Numbered from the stretch's first letter, positions 7,061 to 15,870 are shown. The stretch: DNA of 17,243 nucleotides from Gamarada debralockiae (GCA_002803225.1 NXFV01000047.1:1-17243); one strand, 5' to 3'. The notes: generated from the letters alone by a model not told the origin. Made by a program: numbers and translations.

Positions 7061-8480
7061 ATGGCTGTCCATGCTCCCCCTCCCTCTCACTCTCCGACAA
7101 TGGCTGTGAGGCTTACAGACGAAAACGAGAGGAGGCTCCGCAAGGTAAGCACTCCCCATTAACCAGCCTCCTACTCACGACTCTAGACAATCTTGTCCTT
7201 CCACCAACAGCTCTGCCAGTCAGATCGTCATCAGCAAGAGCTCCTTATCAACCACTTCAACACATACATATTCCGCTTGAGACGCGACACCGGCTTCGTC
7301 CCATCCGCAAAGCCCCCCGAACCGCCGCAAGCGATCCCAACTCTTCTTCCTCAAGAATTAGATGCTGCAACGGCCTTGCACGAGTTGTCTACCGTGCCGA
7401 GCACAAGCGTATCGACCCCCTCTACCCTACCCGTTCGCCGCAAGCGGCGCGCCTCCCCACCTACCGAATCCAATATCCTCCTCCCTATCGAACTCGCCCT
7501 CTCTCCCGATGTCAGCCCCAGTCTCCTCCAGCTCTCTCGCGATGCGTTCTTTCAGCACATACTAGCACTCGAGTTCCATGTCAGGAAGGATAACAAGGCG
7601 GTGTCTGGCGACTTCACTCGAGGAGAAGCGACCGAAATCACCAACTTCTTCTTTTCGGAAATCATGGGGCCCGAGGCTCGCCTTCGACTGGCCACGTTGA
7701 TCAATTATTACAACCGCCACAAGGACGATGAGCCGGATGTCAAGATCGTCGCCCGCGCGACCTCCCTTGCCAATGATCAAAGCACTTGTATGCCCATCCG
7801 CCAGTTCTACCGTACGCTCGCGCGTGCACGGCGGCATCAAATCAGCACGCAGACCTCATATGCCGGCTTTCTTGCCATGGTCGACAATATGGAACTCTAC
7901 GAGGAATGGGAACGATTACGGGACCTCGCCAAATCCAAGGATAATATCCTCATTGCATTTCTGAAATCCAAAGGCTACTCTACCTCGCCTGGCGTCGATT
8001 ATCGAAGTCTAGTCAACCAATACTTGACGAAGACCTTAGAACTCCCTACCCCGAACACCCTGACGAATATTTGTCAAGCGGCGCAAGGGATATCCGAACT
8101 GTCCAAGAGGTTTGGCAAGGGTGTTATTCTCTTGCTCCCTCCTGGCACGGGGAATCGGTAGGTTGAACGCTCTTGTGTTCCTCGCGCTCTTCCTAACGTA
8201 GTGTAGTCTAAATCGATGGGGAAATCAACGCATGTCCCGCGTGTACGACAAGCTTGGCGAGATTGTTGGCGTCTTTCGTCCTGTCTGCGAGGCCGCCTAT
8301 CATCAGCTATATTTACCCATGACCCAAGGTCTCCCTCTACGATCCACTGGCGGACGCGCGCCATCTCTGCAGGCTTTTATTCAAGGCATCAATACGTTGG
8401 AGGACACAATGCCTGCCAAGCGCCGTCGTCTTTTGGGAGGAAGCGAAAACGGTTTATCGAAAACGGTTCATCATGAATAA
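7061..8480 (+). CDS. Large-family protein 2 (paralog of the gene at 3560)
   Basis: Exons 7061-7144, 7187-8157 and 8207-8480 give 442 residues. The ATG has a CCACCATGG context. Intron 1 is 42 nt (GTAAGC donor, phase 0) and intron 2 is 49 nt (phase 2). Intron 2 splits an Arg codon exactly as in the gene at 3560. The N-terminal 150 residues are Pro/Ser-rich with a basic RRKRR near 110, a possible nuclear signal. The predicted helical block at about 155-352 aligns with residues about 200-393 of the paralog. The last exon carries FRPVCEAAYHQLYLPM, then PAKRRR near the C-terminus. It lacks the acidic tail of the paralog. Sequence divergence is high, so the duplication is old or the proteins evolve fast. 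No known family is recognised. The convergent neighbour ends 203 bp away. Confidence 0.87.
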
Positions 8481-8595
8481 CGAGCATAGAGCATACATAG
8501 ATGAGCATGGGTCTAAATTACATATTACCAAGCCAATAATTTCTCTCACATATTCCGTTCCACTTCAAGACTACTCGCCAATCCCACTTCCTAAG

Positions 8596-8601
8596 AATAA
8601 A
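8596..8601 (+). terminator. AATAAA polyadenylation-type signal
   Basis: AATAAA within an A-rich run lies 116 bp after the stop at 8480, in the convergent spacer. Fungal poly(A) signals are loose, so this is only suggestive. Confidence 0.35.
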
Positions 8602-8633
8602 AAAAAGAAAGGGAGAAGCCTCCACAGCCTTCT

Positions 8634-8661
8634 GACTTCTGGCTAACCTTAAGTTAAAGTC
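8634..8661. repeat. 28-bp intergenic palindrome, copy 7
   Basis: Reads GACTT-CTG-GCTAA-CC-TTAAG-TTA-AAGTC, with perfect outer arms. It lies between two convergent 3' ends (8480 and 8684), where no promoter is expected. Confidence 0.87.
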
Positions 8662-8683
8662 ATCAACTGGTGGTTGCGTGACC

Positions 8684-11600
8684 TTAGATTCCCCGTGTCA
8701 CGTAATCATCCAAGATCCTCTCAATTTCATCCCTTTGCAAATCCAGCATACGCGGGTAGGACGGAGTTAGTGTCACTTGTGGCTTCATACCTGGACCAAC
8801 CCATACCATCCTCCCTCCTTGATTCTTGGTCGCGAACCAGAGCCTTTTGTAAGAGGTTTTTTGCGTTGCCATCACGCATCCGGCAAAGGTATCTGGGTAG
8901 AGGATAACATGGTGATACGTCCAGAACTCCGTGGAGTGGTGTAAGTTCCAATATCTCAAAAGCTCTGGGTACTCTTTCAAAATCGTTCGGGCCTTTCGAT
9001 TCATCATACGAAATGCCAATTCATCAAAGTACTTTCGATTCGTTGTACCCTCGCCCCACAAGAATTCCCACATCGACGGGAGGGTTTTGAGCTTCGTTTT
9101 TCCGCTAGTGGCGATATGGAGTGAGTCGATGAGCGCGTCTCCGAGTCTAGGGAAGCAGAATTTGATCTCGTCGTCCATGAGCGTATCTTGATATGCGGCT
9201 CGGATTTCCCCCCGGATTTTATCAAGACAATCGAGACGATATTGACGGAAGCAAATATGCATCATCAACCGAACGAGGTCTTCCCCACTCTGCCTTGATC
9301 CGTGAAATTTCCGCAGCAGATCGCTACACATATCCAAGGCGCCGGCCGCGTCTCGAATCAGCTGCTGTGATTTGGAGTACCAGTTCTTCAGGTCTCTTCC
9401 AGATACCTGAATCTCATCCGTGACTTCGCCCGCAAACTGTAGACGCTCGAAATCGACAAGATGTGTCCACCAGGCATAACCATGAGCCTGCATCGTCGTA
9501 CTCCAGCCCAGGCCACGTCTTACTCCGTCTGGGGTTTCATACTCGTCCTTCCACAATCCGGGGTGAAGGTCAACTCGTCCATTCGCAATACACGGGAGTG
9601 AGAGAATAAGCATCCACATGAGTTTGGTCCTCTCAAGCGTTACCCCCGCTAGCGGACTAGTAATCCGTACAACCTCGACGGCGTTGGTGTACTTCTGATA
9701 CGTTCCTTTGATAAACTTCAAATACGTTTCAGTTGGAATCGCCCAGGTCGTCGTTGGACATTCGGCTAGGACGCGAGAAGATACAGTGCTCTCCTTCTCC
9801 AAGGCGTACTCCTCAATGGCTAGGTAGAGGTCCCATTCTGTCCGCCACTCGATCCGTGTTCCGAAATTTGTATCTTCCTCTGTCTCAAGAGCCTCGACAC
9901 ACCGCGCTTTGCTATTATTCCAAGATTTCACTCGCCCATTCCACTTCTTCCGATGACTGTTCTTTTCTCTCTTGGTATTGGCAACCCACACCCCGTAATC
10001 CGAGGAAAGGTCAAGGATTTCTGGATTATCAAAAGGAGTACGGGTAAAGGCAACAAGCACACCCTTAGACGATGCATACCACTGAGTATAAACGCCGCCG
10101 TGCTTGGCTAAAATCGAGGTTGGTGGATGCTCCATGGTCATAGAAGCCGAGTCTCGTAATAAACCTGGATGATAGATATGGGTAGTTCCTTGGCCACGTC
10201 GATAAAACTTGGTCTTGAGCCTCTCTGCTTGCCTTTCTAGACAGCATGTTTTGAGGAGAAAGACCTTTCCAGCGTGTACTGAGCCTTGACCGTGGTGTTC
10301 TTCCGGACCGAACATCTCCGCAGGATATGTTTCTTGCCCAATATCCGCCATAGCTCCTTCGACCTGCTCCCAGTCAAAGGTAGCCTCTATCTTCTGCCGG
10401 AACTTTCTCATCGTAGTACCGAGCGAGTCTTCCTTCCATGAGGTCTTAAAGCCCTTAGCTTGAACGAAGAGAAATGCCTCTTGGAAGTCCCGGTTCCCAT
10501 CCTCGGCACAGAGTTCTAGAAATGTATCCCAGACATCTCCAAGGTATTCACTCGGAATCAAGTAGTCCGGAGTAGCCTTCCGGTTCTGCTCTTCGTCCTG
10601 AACCCCCTCCGCCACTCGCGCTCTTGCATTCCGTTCTGCAAGCCTTTGGCTACCAGGCATGTACTGGGTATAGTCATTCGGGATCTGGTGCCGACAAGCA
10701 TAAAGCAACAGATCTCCGAGTCTTTCAACGTGCTCGTCGCTAAGGGATTTGAATCTCGCGCCGTGGTAGAGTCGAGGGAGACAAATATAAATCGCTGATC
10801 GGTTCCAGCCATCTATGGTCCCAATGAACAGATGAGGGATATCCTTCATCATCACCGATTGGCATCGGATCTTATCTCCTTCGTAGAAAGTAATCACCCG
10901 TTCAATGTGGATATTGGTTTTGATATTCATCGAGGTTGTCTTCACGATGGTATACCTCCAATTTTCCATCAATGCACCTAATGAGCGGAGAAATGCCAGG
11001 AAGCTATCCACGTCAAACCGGATCATCGGGCGAATATGTCCATCCATGTATGTATGTAGGCAAATGTTCATAGGGGTGTCATCGGGAGACTCGGATCCAC
11101 TGAACTGCATCGTCATCTCACGAGCTTTGGTATAACGCTTCCTCGCATGACCGCAATTCGACGGGAAGGTGTCAGGTCGATGGAGACCAAGTTGTTCATC
11201 GCCCCGTGGAGAATTCTCCTCGTCTTCGTATATTGCCTCGAGACCATAATGATTATACCCCTCCTTTGCTATGTGTTCGCGTATCACGGTTTCGTGATCC
11301 TCATCGCAACAGCCCTCTACCCCTTGTGTTAAAGATCTCCAAATCTCTCGAACCACGGAAATAAACTCGCATGCTTCATGTTCGGGTGTCTCTCGAGTTG
11401 AGGCTGTGAAAAATTTAGTCAGGGTGTGTTCTACCTAACCTTAGGTCAAAGTTCACCACCCATGCTTGACGTACCAGAATTCCCTCTTACTCTATCCCAT
11501 CTCTCATCTTCGATTGAGGGTTGTACTCCCGAGGGGACATGCTTCCAGCGTCTTGGAGCTGGTTGAGGCTCTTCCGTCGATTCCTCCGCCCCGTCTTCCT

Positions 11601-12384
11601 CGTCGCTCCTGTCGTCTGGCAGATTAAAACCATCCTCTGAAATGCCATCATTATTCGTATCAGTCAGGCGGTGATTGAATTCAGTATCACTCATATTGAG
11701 ATTCACTTTGGCCGTCTTGAAGTCTTCCGTGTGATAGTCTCCTATATTGGCATGCTCCTCTTCTAAATCCGCGACTTTTGGGCTAGCTATCCGACCATCT
11801 TCAGGCACGTTGCCCGAATGTAAAAGAGACCGATATCTTCTACCCTCTACGGATGAGGCGGATGGTACAGATCCTTCGCGTGAGGATGAGTCGGAGAATG
11901 GAATCCAGTGTGCCGTTGGGTCCTTGGCAGAGCTGATTGAAGAAAGCGGGGAATGTTGACGTCGCTCGGTTTCTGAGGACCAAAGGAGGGGGGCATAGCG
12001 TGATCTCGAGTTCAAGATTGAGCTGTGTGAGGACTGGACGGACGTACTGCTTGCTGCCGAAAATGGAGAGCCAAGTAGAGGCGTATAACGCGCTCCTGGT
12101 TGCGTAGATGAGCTCCTCGAAGTGAGTACAGAAGGGTTAGAGCTGATCAAAGGCCGATAGCGTGAGGGAGAAGATTCATCTTGGCCTGTAAATGATATTG
12201 CTTGATGTTCAGGTCTTTTGTTTGGGCTGGAAGGTGGTGTGGTAGAAGAGTACTCAGAGGAAGGCACATCGAGGAAAGGTGAGAGGCGTTTCTTCACAAG
12301 CCGTGCCTTGGTAGATTGGTTATAAGGATGATATCGAGTTTGACTTCTCCATTGAAGAGAAGATCCGAAGTCAGAAGAAGTCAT
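8684..12384 (-). CDS. Large protein of unknown family, 1209 residues (two exons)
   Basis: Two ORFs that look separate are one gene. Exon 1 is 12384-11475 and exon 2 is 11403-8684. The intron (11474-11404, 71 nt) has donor GTACGT, branch CTGAC and acceptor TTCACAG, and joins the frames exactly in phase 1. The downstream ORF has no ATG near its beginning, which supports the join. Residues 1-303 are Ser/Pro-rich and disordered, with a repeated R-Y-x-P-L-L-x-S motif at 75, 99, 129 and 183 and looser forms at 17 and 159. An acidic stretch about 245-285 (DDRSDEEDGAEES) follows. Residues about 305-1209 look globular, rich in Trp, Tyr and charged residues, with HHSTEFWTYHHVILYP near the C-terminus. 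I see no polymerase, helicase, recombinase or transposase motif and recognise no family. It is the largest protein here and diverges from the gene at 12609. Confidence 0.83.
11426..11453. repeat. 28-bp palindrome, copy 8, inside an intron
   Basis: Reads GTGTT-CTA-CCTAA-CC-TTAGG-TCA-AAGTT. It falls wholly inside the 11404-11474 intron of the 1209-residue gene and makes up about 40% of it. It is the only copy that is not intergenic. Confidence 0.83.
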
Positions 12385-12390
12385 GTTTAC
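12384..12390 (-). promoter_or_regulatory. GTAAACA abutting the start codon of the large gene
   Basis: On the minus strand the sequence reads TGTAAACATGA, so the motif's last A is the A of the start codon. Palindrome copy 9 is about 110 bp further upstream. The site keeps the order seen in the other promoters, but its closeness to the ATG weakens the case that it binds a factor. Confidence 0.35.
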
Positions 12391-12499
12391 ACTAGCTGAG
12401 TTATATCGAAGACGAGTGTAAGTTAGTCGTTTTCGTATTCCCTTTAGCGTTCGCTAGGGTGATTGTTTTGATGACACAGCCGGCATTTACCGCCACATC

Positions 12500-12527
12500 A
12501 GTTTTGGCATAACATTAGGCCAAAGTC
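12500..12527. repeat. 28-bp intergenic palindrome, copy 9
   Basis: Reads AGTTT-TGG-CATAA-CA-TTAGG-CCA-AAGTC. It lies in the 224-bp divergent spacer between the large gene and the gene at 12609, about 80 bp from the latter. The right half is intact and the left half degenerate. Confidence 0.8.
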
Positions 12528-12608
12528 AATCTTATTCAAGAATCGTCGCGCTTCTATTACACTCCCTTGTTTTATACCTACTACTGTGTCAATATCTCCT
12601 CTGAGAAC

Positions 12609-13634
12609 ATGGGCCGGCCATCTACTATCAAAACTATCCGACGCCTGCCTGTTGTCCCTGGTCGTCGATTCTGTCCTCGCTTTGGCACGGGTGACCTGAT
12701 CTCCTTGGACGACAGCGACGTCAATACCTCCTCACGGAACATTGCTACTGCTGCCCATTTGCGAGGTACCATCTCAACTGTGCCTTGCACGTGCTGTGCC
12801 GATAAGAAGAAGACGCGACGGTTCGAAGATTGTATTACTCTCGCGGGGTATATGAAAGGAAAATGTACCAACTGTCACTGGGCTACAGACACTCGGAACT
12901 GCGAGTTTCCACGATCTTCACCTACAAACCCCTCTACAAAACAATCAGATCAAATGCACCACCATATAACATCCGAAGTTCCTACGCTAGATCGAACGGC
13001 CGACTGCCCGAACCCGTTTCGATACCCACTGCTTGACCGCAAACCTTCTCCCAAGGACTTGCGATTAAGTACACTTTATGATAGCTCGCCTGGAGGACGG
13101 GTCCGCATTGAAAAGTGGGTTATGAATGGCTATGTTTGGGATACACAAGCGGACGATTGGGATAAGGCGAAAGCAGTGGTAGTTAAGGATAGTTCTGAAG
13201 CTCCGAACGGCCACTATATTTCATCAGAACACTGGGACAAGTACCTAATTGGACAGGTTATTGAGGTCCTTGGACAAGAGGAGGAGCTCCGAGTAGATCA
13301 GAACGTTTTGGCACACGAACGACGGCGGTGGGATCGAAGAATGGTGGCTCTTCATACAGCAGCTAAGCGTCAACGGCTACGGGCGCGAGAGCTTGCAGCT
13401 GATTACGATTGGCTTGAACGGAGAGAAAAAGAACTACAGCAGCGGATTGAGAATTTAAGAAAGGACCTTGGACGGTCTAAGGTTAAACCTAGCAAGGATC
13501 GTATTAAGGAAGTGTTTCGTGATATCCCGTCTACTTATAAGTGGGGGGATTTAGATTTGATAGGTGATTTTGTTTCCGTAAAGACTAAGGAGTCTGATGT
13601 ATCGTCTGCTATACTAAATAACCCATGGGAGTAG
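12609..13634 (+). CDS. Cysteine-cluster protein resembling fungal DUF3716, with C-terminal coiled coil
   Basis: A single exon of 341 residues. I start at the ATG at 12609 (GAACATGGG). The frame is open further upstream, but only with a TTG. Residues 60-98 hold a spaced cysteine set: C60, C63, F72-x-x-C75, C86-x-x-C89, C98, with the block GKCTNC. This is the pattern I know from DUF3716 of Pezizomycotina, a domain of unknown function that probably binds zinc. The family call is from memory. A basic N-terminus (KTIRRLPVVPGRR) precedes it. Residues about 225-300 are charged, Arg/Glu/Leu-rich and likely coiled coil (LERREKELQQRIENLRK). Codons towards the 3' end become visibly richer in A/T, and the gene ends 58 bp before the AT-rich array, so mild RIP leakage is possible. 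Confidence 0.85.
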   Translation: MGRPSTIKTIRRLPVVPGRRFCPRFGTGDLISLDDSDVNTSSRNIATAAHLRGTISTVPCTCCADKKKTRRFEDCITLAGYMKGKCTNCHWATDTRNCEFPRSSPTNPSTKQSDQMHHHITSEVPTLDRTADCPNPFRYPLLDRKPSPKDLRLSTLYDSSPGGRVRIEKWVMNGYVWDTQADDWDKAKAVVVKDSSEAPNGHYISSEHWDKYLIGQVIEVLGQEEELRVDQNVLAHERRRWDRRMVALHTAAKRQRLRARELAADYDWLERREKELQQRIENLRKDLGRSKVKPSKDRIKEVFRDIPSTYKWGDLDLIGDFVSVKTKESDVSSAILNNPWE

Positions 13635-13691
13635 ATTACAAGATATCAGGATTTGTATTATATAACATAGGAAGAGATTTTTATAGAAGGT

Positions 13692-13929
13692 GACTTTAGG
13701 CTAAGCTTAGGTAGAAGTAGTTCGAATCTTCGTATAAGATTAATACTTTAGACTAAGCTTAGGTAGAAGTAGTTCGAATCTTCGTATAAGATTAATACTT
13801 TAGGCTAAGCTTAGGTAGAAGTAGTTCGAATCTTCGTATAAGATTAATACTTTTACTTAAGCTTAAGTAGAGGGGGTTTAAATCTTTATATAAGATTAAT
13901 ACTTTAGCTTAAGCTTAAGTAAAAGTATT
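13692..13929. repeat. 52-bp tandem array built around the palindrome
   Basis: Units start at 13694, 13746, 13798, 13850 and 13902 (last one partial), exactly 52 bp apart. Each contains a 28-bp palindrome (13692, 13744, 13796, 13848, 13900) plus the spacer TTCGAATCTTCGTATAAG. Units 1 to 3 are almost identical. Units 4 and 5 carry several C-to-T and G-to-A changes, turning GCTAAGCTTAGG into CTTAAGCTTAAG. Confidence 0.92.
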
Positions 13930-14160
13930 TCTTAGATAGAAGTATTTCTTAGATAGAAGTATTCTTAGATAGAAGTATTCTTAGATAGAAGTATTCTTCG
14001 ATAGAAGTATTCCTTAGATAGAAGTATTTCTCAGGTAAAAGTATTATTAGGTAGAAGTATTATTAGGTAGAAGTATTCTTAGGTAGAAGTATTCTTAGGT
14101 AAAAGTATTTTTAGGTAGAAGTATAAAGTATTCTTAGGTAGAAGTATTTCTTAATTAAAA
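13930..14160. repeat. 16-18-bp minisatellite of palindrome half-sites
   Basis: About 13 imperfect units of the form TTAGGTAGAAGTATTC, often with TTAGAT in place of TTAGGT. The unit matches the right half of the 28-bp palindrome (TTAGG-N3-AAGT) in direct orientation. It bridges the 52-bp array and the AT-only tract. Confidence 0.85.
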
Positions 14161-14749
14161 GTATCTTTTAAATTTAAAAATTAAATAAATTATAAGTTTA
14201 GACTTTAGTTTAAAATATATATTATATAAAGTAAATATATAAGTAATATAATAATTTATATATTATTAAGCTTTAAAATATTAACTTCTACTAAAATTAA
14301 CTTTATAATTAAATAAATATATAAAGACTTAAATTTAAAAATTACTTAAAATATATAAAAAGATATTAAATATATAAAGAATAGCTAAGAAGATTAAGTA
14401 ATAATAACTAATTAATTAGTAATAGTCTTAATAGTAGTAAATAAAGAGTCTTAAAAGCTTAAATAATTATATTATTATTTAAATTATTAGAATAAGTTAA
14501 TATTATAGCTTTAAGAGCTTAAATATTATATATTAAAAGTATATAACTTAAGTAAGCTTTTAAGAGCTTTTAAAGATTATATATTATATATACTTATATA
14601 AACTTCTTTTTTATACTTTTAATTAATAATATATACTTAATTTAAGTCTTAATTTTATTTATATTATTATACTTACTTAATTAAGTTATTATTAAATTAA
14701 TATAAATATATTTTTATTATAATATAATATAACTTTAATAAACTTTAAT

Positions 14750-15008
14750 AATTATTTATAATATATCTTTATCTAGTATAAAGATAAACTATTATACTCT
14801 TATTTAAAATATAAAAGAGTTAATATTAACTAAAAACCTATAAAATAGTAATTAGTAATAAGTTAATAAAAACTAAAGTTATAACTTTAAGATTAAAAAA
14901 TTTAATAAAGTAAATACTATATTATATTTTACTAAAAGAAATAAGTTTATAATCTTATTAAATTTAAAGTTATAAATTATTATAAATAAAAGAAATTCTA
15001 AAGTTTTT
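14750..15008. repeat. Degenerate direct repeat in the AT tract, copy 1
   Basis: A segment starting TTATTTATAATATAT and running through AAATATAAAAGAGTTAATATTAA to TAAATTTAAAGTTATAAATTATT. The same order of words recurs at 15101-15360, so they are diverged copies of one sequence. Confidence 0.7.
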
Positions 15009-15100
15009 ATAATAGTATTAATTATTATATAATTTAAGTAAAGTTCTTATAATTATAAAACTTATTTAAACTTAAAAAATAAAATTATTTTAAAACTAAT

Positions 15101-15360
15101 AGTTATTTATAATATATTTTTATCTAGCCCTTAGACTAATTACTAGATTTTTACTTAAAATATAAAAGAGTTAATATTAATTAAAAACTTATAAAATAGT
15201 AATTAATAATAAGTTAATAAGAATTAAAGTTATAATCTTAAAATTAAAGAATTTAATAAACTAGATATTATATTATATTTTAGTAAAAAAACTAAGTTTA
15301 TAAGCTTATTAAATTTAAAGTTATAAATTATTAAAATAAAGAGAAATTTTAAAGTTTTAC
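15101..15360. repeat. Degenerate direct repeat in the AT tract, copy 2
   Basis: Matches copy 1 (14750-15008) over about 260 bp. It also contains TCTAGCCCTTAGAC, recurring with small changes at 15799. A shorter relative of its second half lies at about 15391-15517. Confidence 0.7.
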
Positions 15361-15775
15361 TTTAAAAAGTACTTTAAAAAGTAATTATTTAAAACTAAGT
15401 TAGTTTTAAAGTTATAACTTTAAGATTTAAAAATTTAATAAAACTAATTAAATATATTAATTTAATTAAAAAACTAAGTTTATAACTTTACTAAATTTAA
15501 AATTATAAATATTTTAAGTAAAAAGTATTTTAAGAACTTTAAAAGTTAATTTTTTAGTTTAAGTATTTTAAAATAACTTTAGACTTAAAGTTAAGATTTT
15601 TTATTTTTAAAGTTTAAAATAATTTTAAAACTAATATCTTATAACTTTAAATATAAAGTAATAATAACTTAAAAAAATATTTTAAAGTTAAAAAGATATT
15701 TTTTAATAATTTAATAAATAAAAAAAGTATAAAAATAAATAAAAAATATTTTTATATAATATAAAATAAATATTA

Positions 15776-15870
15776 ATAGTTATTTATAATATATTTTTAT
15801 TTAGCCCTTAAACTAATTATTAAATTTTTACTTAAAATATAAAAAGATTAATATTAACTAAAAACTTATT
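15776..15870. repeat. Degenerate direct repeat in the AT tract, copy 3 (partial)
   Basis: About 95 bp matching the first part of copies 1 and 2, including TATTTATAATATATTTTTAT and the retained GCCCTTA. Confidence 0.65.

Noticed and set aside
11356..11446. The minus-strand ORF beginning at 11356 as an independent gene starting at GTG
   Set aside because: GTG is not a normal fungal start. The frame continues upstream to a good splice acceptor that joins the ORF at 11475-12384 in phase.
8684..12384. Tyrosine recombinase, transposase or Starship captain in the large protein
   Set aside because: I looked for an R...HxxR...Y set, a DDE triad and reverse transcriptase or helicase motifs and found no convincing one. 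The length and features do not match DUF3435.
1454..12527. The palindromes as MITEs
   Set aside because: They are only 28 bp, lack an internal sequence, and I could not find consistent target-site duplications. A binding-site interpretation fits the variable spacers better, though a minimal mobile repeat is not excluded.
12567..12608. Upstream extension of the cysteine-cluster gene to 12567
   Set aside because: It would start with TTG. The ATG at 12609 is the first plausible start and the 14 upstream residues look like translated leader.
13692..13929. CRISPR array
   Set aside because: The whole 52-bp unit repeats, including the part between palindromes, so there are no unique spacers. The genome is also eukaryotic.
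13692..14160. Telomeric or subtelomeric repeat because of TTAGG words
   Set aside because: Fungal telomeres are usually (TTAGGG)n. Here TTAGG is only part of a longer palindrome or half-site unit and no telomere array is present.
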